Shown: one piece after another, positions 40,120 through 49,298 of the stretch
How positions within the stretch are numbered: the stretch's first letter is position 1
Layout: each line of letters starts with the position of its first letter
Assembly: GCA_964371655.1 (NCBI GenBank)
Contig: CAYJOD010000022.1
Location: 20,968-84,967 of the forward strand
Length of the DNA: 64,000 nt
DNA from: CAZGSN01 sp964371655
GTDB taxonomy: Bacteria > Desulfobacterota > Binatia > HRBIN30
Reading direction: 5' to 3'
The notes under the pieces: model-generated
The model's database searches: none
What the model saw: the letters and a program-made list of their open reading frames with translations, nothing else
Told to the model about the DNA's origin: nothing
Translations under genes and position numbers: made by a program

Positions 40120-40180
40120 CTTGGTCCTTGCGGAAGTCGGGTGTCGATTACTTATGCAAGGCTTCATTAGGAGGGATTCC

Positions 40181-41800
40181 ATGAAATCGAGTTGGACATT
40201 TGGCGGGATCGTCGCCGCTGTAGTGGGGCTGGTGATGGTGGCGACGCCGGCGCGCGTCGTAGCCGATGAATGCCAGCAGGCATGCAGCGCCGTGGCCTCG
40301 ACCGCCGTGAGCGAAGGGAAGGCAGCGCTCAAGAGCTGCAGGCTCCAGTGCCGTAACGGCGACCGCGGAGCGTGCCGTGCCAGCTGCCGTGCCAGCACGA
40401 AGCAGGCGCGGAGCGCGACGAAGACAGCTCACGTCCAGTGCAGCCAAACCTGTCGCCCGGCCAACTCGTGCGAGGAACAGTGCCTCGTTCCGGCGCGCCA
40501 GTGTCTCGCACCGATTCTCGCCCAGGCCAAGAGCTGCACCCATAGCTGTGGGGACAGCGCCGCCGCCGCGATGGCTGACTGCTCGAGCGCGTCCGATCCC
40601 TTCGCGTGCCTCGATGCGGCTAGCCACCAGCTCTACGTGTGCGCGCAAGGCTGCGCCACGAGCACACGTGACAGCGCCGAGGCATGCAAGTCTGCCCTCG
40701 ATGCCTGCAAAGGGACCTGCGCGCCTGCGAACCCGTGTGCGGGGCAATGCGCGCCCGCACTGCAAGGGTGCCTTGGGCCGATCGTTCAGCACGCGGGTGT
40801 CTGCGGTGAGCAGTGCCTAGCCAGCGCCCACGATGCGGGCGCCGCCTGCTTGAACGGACCGGACCCTGCGGCATGTCTGGCGCAAGTCGCGCAGCAACTG
40901 ACCCAGTGTACCCTCGGCTGCAAGACCACGGCGGAGCAAGGGGCGCGTGACTGCCAGACCACCTTTGAAGGCTGTGTTCATGACTGCCTGCCGCCCGATC
41001 CGTGTCGGGACGAGTGCTACGGAACCCTACAAGAGTGCGTGGCGCCGATCGCCGCGGACGCGCAGGCCTGCGATGCGCAGTGCACCGCCGACGCCCTAGC
41101 GGCGGCGACGGCATGCTTGAACGCGGAGAACCCGACGGCGTGCCTCCTCGAAGTGGAACAGACTCTGGGCACGTGCCTGCACGGCTGCGCGAGCGTTGTG
41201 CGCACGCGCGCCGAAGGCTGTTGGGGCGACTTCCGCCAGTGCGGCGACACCTGCACGCATCCAGCCAATGATACGTGCCGCGGCGGCTGTCTGGCGGCGG
41301 CCGGGCAGTGCATCGGGCCGGTCGTGGATCATACGAAAGGATGCGTCCAAACGTGTGCGAACAACGTGGTTCAACAGGCTCCCGCGTGCGCGGCGCAGCC
41401 AGCCCCGATGGTGTGCCTCAACGGAGTCGCGCAGCAGTTCCTGCAATGTGCCCAGGCTTGCAGGCCCGACGCGGAAGCAGGTGCCGCGGCCTGTCGCACC
41501 GCACTCGATAGCTGCGTTCAGAGCTGCCCAGCAGATCCGTGCCGAGATGGATGTGTGGGATCGCTGGAGAGCTGCGCCCAGTCGCTGGCCGGCCAGGCGG
41601 AGACGTGCGCGGCTGGTTGTGTGACGTCGACGCTGAACGCCGGTGCGGCCTGTGCGAGTCAGCCGAACCCGTTGCTTTGCCTGAGTGAGGTGGCCCAGCA
41701 AGGCTGGCAGTGTGGCGCCGGCTGCGAGGCCGCGGCCCATACCAGCGCCGCGGCGTGCGCGAGCAGCTACCAGGCCTGCACGCAAGGGTGCGGTGCGTAG
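40181..41800 (+). CDS. Secreted protein of five 84-residue repeats with palindromic cysteine spacing
   Basis: The 539-residue protein has a Sec signal (TFGGIVAAVVGLVMVATPAR) likely cut after VVA (about residue 28), leaving about 511 residues with 68 cysteines. Residues 97-537 are five repeats, each with 12 Cys in spacing 3-6-10-3-10-8-10-3-10-6-3, identical in every repeat and the same read backwards. Linkers are 4-7 residues (APANP, LPPDP, THPANDT, PADP). Residues 31-91 form a shorter symmetric unit (3-17-3-7-3-17-3). Spacings of 4, 7 and 11 put all Cys on one helix face, so each repeat is probably an antiparallel helical hairpin stapled by up to six disulfides, like an enlarged alpha-hairpinin. 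There are no CXXCH heme motifs. Metal storage is an alternative. ATG follows AGGAGG. I know no named family. Confidence 0.85.
   Translation: MKSSWTFGGIVAAVVGLVMVATPARVVADECQQACSAVASTAVSEGKAALKSCRLQCRNGDRGACRASCRASTKQARSATKTAHVQCSQTCRPANSCEEQCLVPARQCLAPILAQAKSCTHSCGDSAAAAMADCSSASDPFACLDAASHQLYVCAQGCATSTRDSAEACKSALDACKGTCAPANPCAGQCAPALQGCLGPIVQHAGVCGEQCLASAHDAGAACLNGPDPAACLAQVAQQLTQCTLGCKTTAEQGARDCQTTFEGCVHDCLPPDPCRDECYGTLQECVAPIAADAQACDAQCTADALAAATACLNAENPTACLLEVEQTLGTCLHGCASVVRTRAEGCWGDFRQCGDTCTHPANDTCRGGCLAAAGQCIGPVVDHTKGCVQTCANNVVQQAPACAAQPAPMVCLNGVAQQFLQCAQACRPDAEAGAAACRTALDSCVQSCPADPCRDGCVGSLESCAQSLAGQAETCAAGCVTSTLNAGAACASQPNPLLCLSEVAQQGWQCGAGCEAAAHTSAAACASSYQACTQGCGA
40469..41791 (+). 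repeat. Tandem array of five 12-cysteine repeats
   Basis: Coding repeats of 84 residues (252 bp) separated by linkers of 5, 5, 7 and 4 codons. First Cys codon 40469, last 41789. The DNA copies are diverged, so the array is old, yet the Cys positions do not change. Confidence 0.9.
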
Positions 41801-41886
41801 CAGCTTGCCAATGATTCGATCCGCGGCGCGCGCCGCAACGATTCCTGGAGCGGCGCGTCACGCCGGTCATGGTCTGACCGGTCGGA

Positions 41887-41932
41887 CTGACAGTCAACAG
41901 TCAACAGTCGACAGTTGACTGTTGACTGTCAG
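41887..41932. repeat. Family K hairpin of TCAACAG words
   Basis: Perfect 19-bp arms (CTGACAGTCAACAGTCAAC and its complement) with an 8-nt loop, about 87 bp after the Cys-repeat stop. It may act as a terminator-like structure but no T-run follows. A family A right-arm fragment (ATCCGTGCCCATCCACGGTT) is at about 41988. Confidence 0.8.
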
Positions 41933-42046
41933 TGCTCGGATTTGGCTGCGGCCCTGCGGCCGCGCTCTGTACTGAGATTCCGGGTGAATCCGTGCCCATC
42001 CACGGTTCCAATCGAGATCTGCGGGTTCAGTCGGGTTGGGGCTCGA

Positions 42047-42697
42047 CTACTTGAGGAGGGCGCGCAGGGTGGCGAGATTTGTCGCGTCGTCGAAGATTGC
42101 GCGCACCGGGATACGGAAGCCGGCCACCACCGTCGATCGCAGTTCCCCGTCCGTCTTGCGGGTTTCCAGACGGTATACGCCGGCGTCGGCGACATACTGT
42201 TCAATGGTTGCGCGTTCGGCGTCTATGATCCAGTATTCAGCCACGCCATGGGCGGCGTAGTCTTCGAGCTTGATGCCGCGGTCGATGCGCTCCGTGGAAG
42301 GTGAAAGCACTTCGACAATGAGATCCGGCGCGGGAAATTTCGTCTGGTCGGGCTGGATGTCGGTTGCCTTCTCGGTGGAGAAGAAGACGATGTCCGGCTC
42401 GTAGTCATTACGGGTCAGGGCGATCAGTGCCTTCTCAATCAAAACTTTCCCGAGATTCCGCGCAGTGACGTAGGAATTGAGCAGCGTGGCAAGGCGGAGC
42501 GTTACTTCGATGTGTCTCGTCTTGGCGGGAGACTGCACGATCACCTCCCCATTGATGAATTCCGCCTTCTGGTCGGGCCGCAATGCATCGTAGAAATGCT
42601 GGCGGCTCTCCGTTTCGCAGCGCAGCAGTTCCTCCAAGTCGGTGACAAGCTTCGGCAGTCGCGGCGAACGGGTCAGAGGTTCGAGCATGTCATCCAT
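42047..42697 (-). CDS. Uma2 family (DUF820) restriction-endonuclease-like protein
   Basis: The 216-residue protein has the Uma2 pattern: FINGEVIVQSPAKTRH, the nuclease-fold acidic residues in YEPDIVFF and APDLIVEVLSPST, then KLEDYAAHGVAEYWIID. This is a PD-(D/E)XK-type fold, common in cyanobacteria and environmental genomes, with unknown role. The ATG at 42697 (MDDMLEP) was chosen because sequence further upstream loses protein character. Confidence 0.92.
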   Translation of the reverse strand: MDDMLEPLTRSPRLPKLVTDLEELLRCETESRQHFYDALRPDQKAEFINGEVIVQSPAKTRHIEVTLRLATLLNSYVTARNLGKVLIEKALIALTRNDYEPDIVFFSTEKATDIQPDQTKFPAPDLIVEVLSPSTERIDRGIKLEDYAAHGVAEYWIIDAERATIEQYVADAGVYRLETRKTDGELRSTVVAGFRIPVRAIFDDATNLATLRALLK

Positions 42698-42819
42698 CGC
42701 CTGTCCCGAATAGCACAGCCGCACAATTGGGTGGAGCCCTCGATAGCGCGGCCACCAGGCCGTAACCAAAGGGACCGTGCAGGCTGTAGACCGTAGACCG
42801 CCCCTCCCAACTCCAAGCT

Positions 42820-42930
42820 GTGACTTCCGTTGGAACCTTACTTCGTGGTCGAGAACGTTGGGCCTTCGACGAACGTCTTCTTGGACGCAATGACTTTGTG
42901 ACGGCTGTCATCGGCGACGCCGACGCCAAG
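42820..42930 (+). pseudogene. Possible remnant of a REP-associated tyrosine transposase
   Basis: The frame reads LRGRERWAFDERLLGRNDFV, which resembles the C-terminal DERILGSxDFV stretch of REP-associated (TnpA-REP/Y1) transposases as I remember them. Nothing of the catalytic HUH domain is present. It lies in the 368-bp gap between the Uma2 gene and the FG-GAP gene, which otherwise holds no gene. Identification is tentative. Confidence 0.35.
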
Positions 42931-43065
42931 CATGCGCCCCTGTGCGCAGCGGTCGAGCGCAGTGCTTTCGTGCGACACGTCCTGTCCGACGTCACCTGTG
43001 CTTGTGACTCGTGTCAGCGGGCGCCACAACTCGTGTGGTAGAGGAGGATACGCAAAGGGGGCTCT

Positions 43066-46000
43066 ATGTGTATCTTTCGGAAAGCCACTATCACGATCGT
43101 AGCGTGGCGCACGCCACCATCGTTGCCACGGGGGCTGGCGACGATGCACAAGTGCAAGGCGAACACGCGGACCCAATGCGGCGTCCTGGGCGCTGTTTTG
43201 GTGCTGGCATGGACAACCGCCGCGTTCGCGGCGACGTTCACCCCCACTGAGACGCCGACTGACACGCCAATCGAGCCGCCGACCAGCACGCCGACGGTGA
43301 CGCCCACCGCCACGGTCACACCCACATTCACACCAATTGGAACGTCAACTTCCACGCCGACGGCAATGAATACGACGACGCGAACATCCACTGTCACGAG
43401 CACGCGAACTAGGACGCCGACGCAAATTGGCTTCTGTGGTGGGACACACGCGACGTGTACGGCAACCGCAACCACCACTCCGACCCGCACGCCGACGATG
43501 ACACCAACTCCCGGCGGGGCGGCGAGCTGCCCCGGCACCGGTAGCTTCGGAGCGACGAGCTTTGGCGTGGGCGATGGTCCGTACTCCGTGGCCGTCGCGG
43601 ACTTCAATGGCGACGGCGACCTCGATCTCGCCACCGCGAACGCTCACGACAAGACCATGTCGATCCTTCTGGGCGACGGCACCGGCAGCTTCGGGCCGGC
43701 GTCCACCTTCGGTGTGGGTAGGGNNNNNNNNNNNNNNNNNNNNNNNNNNNNNNNNNNNNNNNNNNNNNNNNNNNNNNNNNNNNNNNNNNNNNNNNNNNNN
43801 NNNNNNNNNNNNNNNNNNNNNNNCTGGGCGACGGCACCGGCAGCTTCGGGCCGGCGTCCACCTTCGGTGTGGGTAGGGTCCCGTTCTCCGTGGCCGTCGG
43901 GGACTTCAACGCCGACGGCCACCTCGACCTCGCCACGGCAAACGGCGCCGACAACACCGTAGCGATCCTCCTGGGCGATGGCACCGGCAGCTTCGGAGTC
44001 GCGACCACCTTCAGCGTGGGCAATCTCCCATACTCCATGGCCGTCGGGGACTTCAACGGCGATGGCCACCTCGACCTCGCCACGGCAAACAACGACAACA
44101 CTGCGTCGATCCTCCTGGGCGACGGCACCGGCGGCTTCGGGGCTGTGACCAACTTCAGCGTGGGCAATCGCCCATACTCCGTGGCCGTCGGGGACTTCAA
44201 TGCCGATGGCCACCTCGACCTCGCCACCGCGAGCTACGACGACAATGCCGTATCGATCCTTCTGGGTGACGGCACCGGCAGCTTCGGGCCAGCAACCAAC
44301 TTCGCCGTGGGCAAAGGACCTGGATCCGTGGCGGTCGGGGACTTTAACGGCGACGGCCGCCTCGACCTCTCCACGGGGAACATCGGCGATCACATCACCG
44401 GCCAGCCCACCGTGTCGGTCGTCCTGGGCAGCGGCACCGGCAGCTTCGGGCCGGCGATGAACTTCGGTGCCAATGACCTGTACTCCGTGGCTGTCGGAGA
44501 CTTCAACGGCGATGGTCACCTCGACCTCGTCACGGCGAACCTCGGCGACGACACCGTGTCGATCCTCTTGGGTGCCGGCACCGGCTGGCTCGGGGCGCCG
44601 GCCGTCTTTGGCGTGGGGGAGACTCCATTCTCCGTGGCCGTCGGGGATTTCAACAGCGACGCCTCCCTCGACCTCGCCACGGCGAACGACGATGGTACCG
44701 TGTCGATCCTCCTGGACGACGGCACCGGCAGCTTCGCGCCGGCGACCACCTTCGGCGTGGGCAATGCCGCGTACTCCGTGGCCGTCGGAGACTTCAACGG
44801 CGACGGCTACCTCGACCTCGCCACCGCGAGCTACATCGACAATACCGCGTCGACCCTCTTGGGCGACGGCACCGGCCGCTTCGCGGCGGCGGCGAATTTC
44901 GGCGTGGGCAGTGCCCCATACTCCGTGGCTGTCGGGGACTTCAACGGCGATGGCCACCCCGACCTCGCCACGGCAAACTATACCGACAATACTGTATCGA
45001 TCCTCCTGGGCGGCGGCACCGGCAGCTTCGGGCCGGCGGCGAGCTTCGGCGTGGGCAATGCCCCATACTCCGTGGCTGTCGGGGACTTCAACGGCGATGG
45101 CCACCTCGACCTCGCCACGGCGAACTACACCGACAACGCCGTATCGATCCTCCTGGGCGGCGGCACCGGCAGCTTCGGGCCGGCGGCGAGCTTCGGCGTG
45201 GGCAATGCCCCATACTCCGTGGCTGTCGGGGACTTCAACGGCGATGGCCACCTCGACCTCGCCACGGCGAACTACACCGACAACGCCGTATCGATCCTCC
45301 TGGGCGATGGCACCGGCAGCTTCGGGGCCGCGACCAACTTCAGCGTCGGCAATTCCCCATACTCCGTGGCCGTCGGGGACTTCAACAGCGATGGTCGCCT
45401 CGACCTCGTCACGGCAAACCAAGACAACACCGCGTCGATCCTCCTGGGCGACGGCACCGGCAGCTTCGGGGCGACGGCCACCGCCGGCGTTGGCCTTGGA
45501 AATTCCCTTTCCTCAGTAGCCGTCGGGGACTTCAACGGCGATGGCGCCCTCGACCTCGCCGCAGCGAGCTATGAGAGCGGCAACGTCGCGGTGCTGCTCA
45601 ACGGCTGCGGCGCACCGCCCTCGCCCACGGTTACTCCCTCACTCACGCCAACCAACACCCCAACCGCGACGCCGACGCCAACGCCGTACTGCGGCGATGG
45701 CATCGTCCAGGGTGACGAGGAATGTGATGATGGCAACAGCAACAACAACGACGCCTGCAAGAGCGACTGCACCTTCAACGTCTGCGCCGACGGAGTTGTT
45801 CGCCACGGGGTGGAGCAGTGCGACGATGGAAACGGCAACGATGGAGACCCTTGCAAGAGCGATTGCACGCTGAACGTGTGCGGCGACGGGGTGGTTCGCA
45901 CAGGCATCGAGCAGTGCGATGACGGCGACCGCGTCAACGGCGACGGCTGCGACTCCAACTGCAAACCGACCGGTTGTGGCAACGGCATCGCCACCGCCGG

Positions 46001-48020
46001 CGAAGAGTGCGACGATGGCAACGGGTTCGAAGGCGACGGCTGCGACTCCAACTGTAGGCTGAGCGCCTGTGGCAACGGCGTGCGTGCCCCCAACGAGCAA
46101 TGCGATGACGGCGCTCTCGACGACGGTGACGGCTGTGATTCGAACTGCACGCCCACAGGCTGCGGCAATGGCATCGTCAACGCGGGCGAGGCCTGCGATG
46201 ACGGCAACCGCGTCAGCGGCGACGGCTGCGACGACAACTGCACACCGACGGGATGCGGCAACGGCATCGTGGCGGGCGCAGAAGCCTGCGACGATGGCAA
46301 TCAGATCAATGGCGACAGCTGCAACAATGACTGCACGGTCCCGGGGTGTGGTGACGGTACGGTCAGCGGTGCCGAGATCTGCGACGACGGCACCAAAGTC
46401 AACGGCGATGGCTGCGACAACAACTGCACAGCAACGGGCTGTGGCAACGGCATCGTCACCGATGGGGAAGACTGCGACGACGGCAACAGGGTGGATGGCG
46501 ACGGCTGCGATGCCAACTGTCGGCTGACCGGCTGCGGTAACGGCATCGTCACCGCGGGGGAAGCGTGTGACGACGGCGATCTCGTCAATGGTGACGGCTG
46601 CGACAATAGCTGCCGGCCGACGGGCTGCGGCAATGGCATCGTCACCACCGGGGAAGAGTGCGACGACGGTAATGCCATCGACGGCGACGGGTGCGAAGCC
46701 AATTGCACGTTCACGCCGGTGAGCGTGGTGCAGCTGGTGCCCGCCGGCGGTACGGTAACCACCGACACGGGCGGTGGCGCCACCCCGGCGTTTCCGACGC
46801 AAACAGATGTCACGACGCCAAGCGACGGCACGATCTCGATCACGCAGACGTCAAGCCAGGGACCGCCGGCTGAGGGCTTCGGCGTGCTTGGCCTGCAGAT
46901 CCAGATCGAGGCTCCCCCGGCCTCACCGACGGCGCCCCTACAGATCGTCTTCCTCATCGACGCCTCCGACATTCCGCCGCAGGCGACCGCGGCAACTCTG
47001 CAGGTCATCAAGGACGGCATCGTCGTCTCGGATTGTACGGGCCCCTCGGAACAAGCGTCTCCCGATCCGTGCGTGTCGGACCGGGAACTCCTCTACAACG
47101 GCGACGTGCAGCTCACGGCGTTGACCTCTACGGCGAGCACCTGGAGCATCGCGGCGCCGGCGCACGATACCGTCGTGCTGCCGCTGAGTCCCGTCAGCAT
47201 CGAGATCCCCGCGGGCAAGATGCAGGTGGTCAAAAAGCTGAAGGCGATGGTGCGCAATGCCGACGTCGAAAGCTCCGGACACACCATCCAGCTCACCGCC
47301 ACGACCAACTGTCCGGGTGCGAAACTCAGCACGCCGAACTTCGTGAGCGGCACGCCTACCGCCGTCGACTCGGTCACCCTGGCGGGTGGCAAGTCGAAAA
47401 CGGCGACGGTGCAACTGACGGTGCGCAGCAGCGGCTTGCAGACGGTGAATCGGCTGGCGCCCGTGCGCTGTGGCGTGACCTTCAGCGCCAATACCACCGC
47501 TCCGGCGGGGAACGTCGACCCAGCGCCCAGCAATAATGGCGTCACTGTCGAGGTGAACATCAACGATAAGAATGACCCGGAGCAGGCCACGCAGCACGAA
47601 ACCGTGGTCCGCAGCCTCAAGCCGCTGACGCTCTCGCTCGCGAAGACCAAGTCCGCGCTGCACAAGACCGTCACCGTCAAGGTCGGTAACGCCGACTTCC
47701 TCCCGACCGCGGAAGATCCGGCAAGTCATCAGATCACGGTCACCGTAGACAAAGGCACGTGCCCGGTCGGGTCACTGGGCGTCATGGACTACGATCGGGC
47801 CAACGCCGGGGCGCAGAACGTCGTCAACGTGGAGGGCGGGACGAGCAAGGGCGGGAGGCTGCCGCTGATCATCGATGCTACCACGTTCTCCACCCCAAAT
47901 GGCAAATCGCCGGCCCGCTGCATCGCATTCCTGTCCGCCACGGGTCCGAGCAGTGACGCCGACTCAACCAACAACACGACGCGGTTGGTAATCGATGTGA
48001 TCGACAAGAAGGACTTGTGA
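43066..48020 (+). CDS. Secreted FG-GAP/VCBS and DUF4215 repeat protein (contains assembly gap)
   Basis: The signal peptide is in GVLGAVLVLAWTTAAFA. A Thr/Pro linker with Cys follows, then 13 FG-GAP-type repeats of about 48 residues (SVAVGDFNGDGHLDLATAN, with Ca-binding DxNxDGxxD). A second Thr/Pro linker leads to 11 DUF4215 cysteine repeats of about 31 residues (CGNGIVxxGExCDDGNxxxG) and a C-terminal beta-rich region of some 430 residues. It is probably a cell-surface adhesion or binding protein. The 100-N run at 43724 sits between two identical 55-bp copies; removing the run plus one copy (155 nt) gives one open frame of 1599 residues. ATG 43066 follows AAGGGGG; ATG 43144, nearer the signal peptide, is an alternative. 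Confidence 0.85.
43535..45605 (+). repeat. Tandem FG-GAP coding repeats
   Basis: Thirteen units of about 144-150 bp. Units at about 44920-45330 are nearly identical to one another in DNA (GCCCCATACTCCGTGGCTGT), showing recent duplication. High similarity explains the assembly break at 43724. Confidence 0.9.
43724..43823. other. Assembly gap (exactly 100 N) between identical 55-bp flanks
   Basis: Bases 43669-43723 and 43824-43878 are the same 55-bp sequence (starts CTGGGCGACGGCACCGGCAG). An exact 55-bp overlap with a 100-N placeholder is the mark of a scaffold join of contigs cut at a k-mer of 55. Collapsing it restores the reading frame of the host gene. Confidence 0.85.
45690..46715 (+). 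repeat. Tandem DUF4215 cysteine-rich coding repeats
   Basis: Eleven units of about 93 bp with the pattern CGxGxxxxxExCDDGxxxxxDxCxxxC. Such repeats are frequent in Myxococcota and other deltaproteobacteria-like genomes. Confidence 0.9.
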
Positions 48021-48372
48021 ACGACAAGAGCACGGGCGCGACGCGAACACGAAGAATGTCCGGAGAACTCCTCAGGCCGCTTGTCTGTCAACCAGATGGG
48101 CCACGACAACTCACTGCTTCACACCGAGAAGCGGCGCGAGAGCAGGATTTCGCCCGGAGGGGTCGGCAGACGTCGTTGTGTATGGTGCGCAAGGACAAGA
48201 TGCGCATCGCACGGAAATCCGGGGTCGTGTCTGAAAGATGGGAATCTCTGACCCAGGCGAGATGCGATGCTCATCGGAACAAAGAGAGGATGGCTCACAT
48301 TTGAGTGCTTCTTCGTGTACTCGGGCGGAATGAGCGATTCCTTCCGCGCCACCCTCCGTCGACGACTTTGCC
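48021..48372. other. Gene-free stretch after the FG-GAP gene
   Basis: No protein-like frame and no clear terminator. The right end (CACCCTCCGTCGACGACTTTGC, from about 48350) resembles 54470-54500. Confidence 0.45.
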
Positions 48373-48708
48373 GTGGCCCTGGCGCGTTTTACTCCTGTGC
48401 TTCCGGTCGATACGCCGAGCTGGCAAGCAGGTCCGGCGCCGGCACAGGGCGGCCGCAGCCGGTGCAGATCGCACCGCAGAAGGAGTCAACGTGCGAGCAA
48501 GGTCATCGATCGCAAATCGCTTGCCGTAAAATTCGAGCGCCACGCCCGTGAGGAGGGGAACATCCTCAGTCGATATCGAGTCCTTGCCGAGCAGCTGGGA
48601 GACAGTGAGGTCGGCAGCCTCATCAGCCACATCATGGCCGAGGAAGAGCAGCATCATCTCTTACTGTGCACGATGGGCAAGTGGCTGCGCGAGCCCGCCC
48701 GGCGCTAG
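48373..48708 (+). CDS. Ferritin-like/hemerythrin-like helical protein, 5' part of a frameshifted gene
   Basis: Only the last 70 residues look real: a helical pair KVIDRKSLAVKFERHAREEG, NILSRYRVLAEQLGD and HIMAEEEQHHLLLCTMGKWL with Glu and His placed as in ferritin-like metal sites. The frame stops at 48706, just where the matching second half begins in another frame. Residues before KVIDRKS look non-coding. A GTG at 48490 with a good AGAAGGAG site is in the wrong frame, so the 5' end may be damaged as well. Confidence 0.5.
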   Translation: MALARFTPVLPVDTPSWQAGPAPAQGGRSRCRSHRRRSQRASKVIDRKSLAVKFERHAREEGNILSRYRVLAEQLGDSEVGSLISHIMAEEEQHHLLLCTMGKWLREPARR

Positions 48709-48917
48709 CGCCGGCGGCAATGCGTTCCGAGCTCCGACGGCTGACGGAGGCGCTGCGTCGTCACGAGGAGGAGACCATCGACGCATGCGACGACCTGCAG
48801 CAGGGGCTCGGCGAAAAGGGCGACGATCTCATCCTCACGCTGCTCGATGCCATGGTGCTCGACAGCGAGAAGCATCGCCGGCTGCTGGTGGCCGTTGAGA
48901 AGATGCTCAAGATCTGA
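48666..48917 (+). CDS. Ferritin-like helical protein, 3' part of a frameshifted gene
   Basis: The frame ELRRLTEALRRHEEETIDAC, DDLQQGLGEKGDDLILTLLD, AMVLDSEKHRRLLVAVEKML is a second helical pair with Glu/His, matching the first half. Together they would make a four-helix protein of about 140 residues if one base were gained or lost near 48700. The overlap and the complementary halves suggest one broken gene rather than two. It could be a sequencing error in a GCCCGCCCGGCGC stretch. Confidence 0.5.
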   Translation: MHDGQVAARARPALAPAAMRSELRRLTEALRRHEEETIDACDDLQQGLGEKGDDLILTLLDAMVLDSEKHRRLLVAVEKMLKI

Positions 48918-49060
48918 ACCGGCCCGTCTCGGCCTCTATGCTGCTCCGTCGCTGCCGGTTCGAGTCAGCGCGACCGGGTTCGGGTCTCTGATTTACGAAT
49001 CTCCTGGATCGTCGCGTGGCGTGAAGAACTTGAACCGCCTTCCCAGTCGGCAATGACGAA

Positions 49061-49236
49061 TTGAACTGCGGATGAACACCGATGGACACGGATTCGGAAG
49101 GGAAACACTTCGTTCCGAAGCGTATCGGTCTTGTCCGGGCGAATTCATCGAGTGAATCCCTTCATGCCCGATTTCTGGCTGGTCTTACCCGCGTTCATCA
49201 GCGTCCATCCGTGGTTCCAACTGAGTTGTTCGGGCT
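49061..49236. repeat. Family A element (copy A4, inverted relative to A2)
   Basis: Read on the minus strand it matches A2 along its length: GGAACCACGGATGGACGCTG at the start and GTGTTTCCCTTCCGAATCCG near the end. The flank AACTCAGTTGGAACC is shared with A1 and A2. A J-like end (GAGTTATTCACAAACTC) follows at 49283. No gene in 48918-49298. Confidence 0.88.
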
Positions 49237-49298
49237 GAAGAAGACGGGTGCTCCTCGGGACGAAGGTTTTGGAATCCGAGGAGAGTTATTCACAAACT

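Noticed and set aside
40181..41800. Multiheme cytochrome interpretation of the Cys-rich protein
   Set aside because: No CXXCH motif occurs; spacing is CX3C, CX6C and CX10C, which fits disulfides or metal binding instead.
43644..45422. Very long open frame on the minus strand across the FG-GAP repeats
   Set aside because: It mirrors the codon periodicity of the repeats on the plus strand (GDGTGSFG-type units), has no signal or domain, and would include the N gap. The plus-strand protein is clearly the real one.
45639..46802. Long minus-strand frame across the DUF4215 repeats
   Set aside because: Antisense shadow of regular high-GC repeats; Ala/Val-rich translation without domain character.
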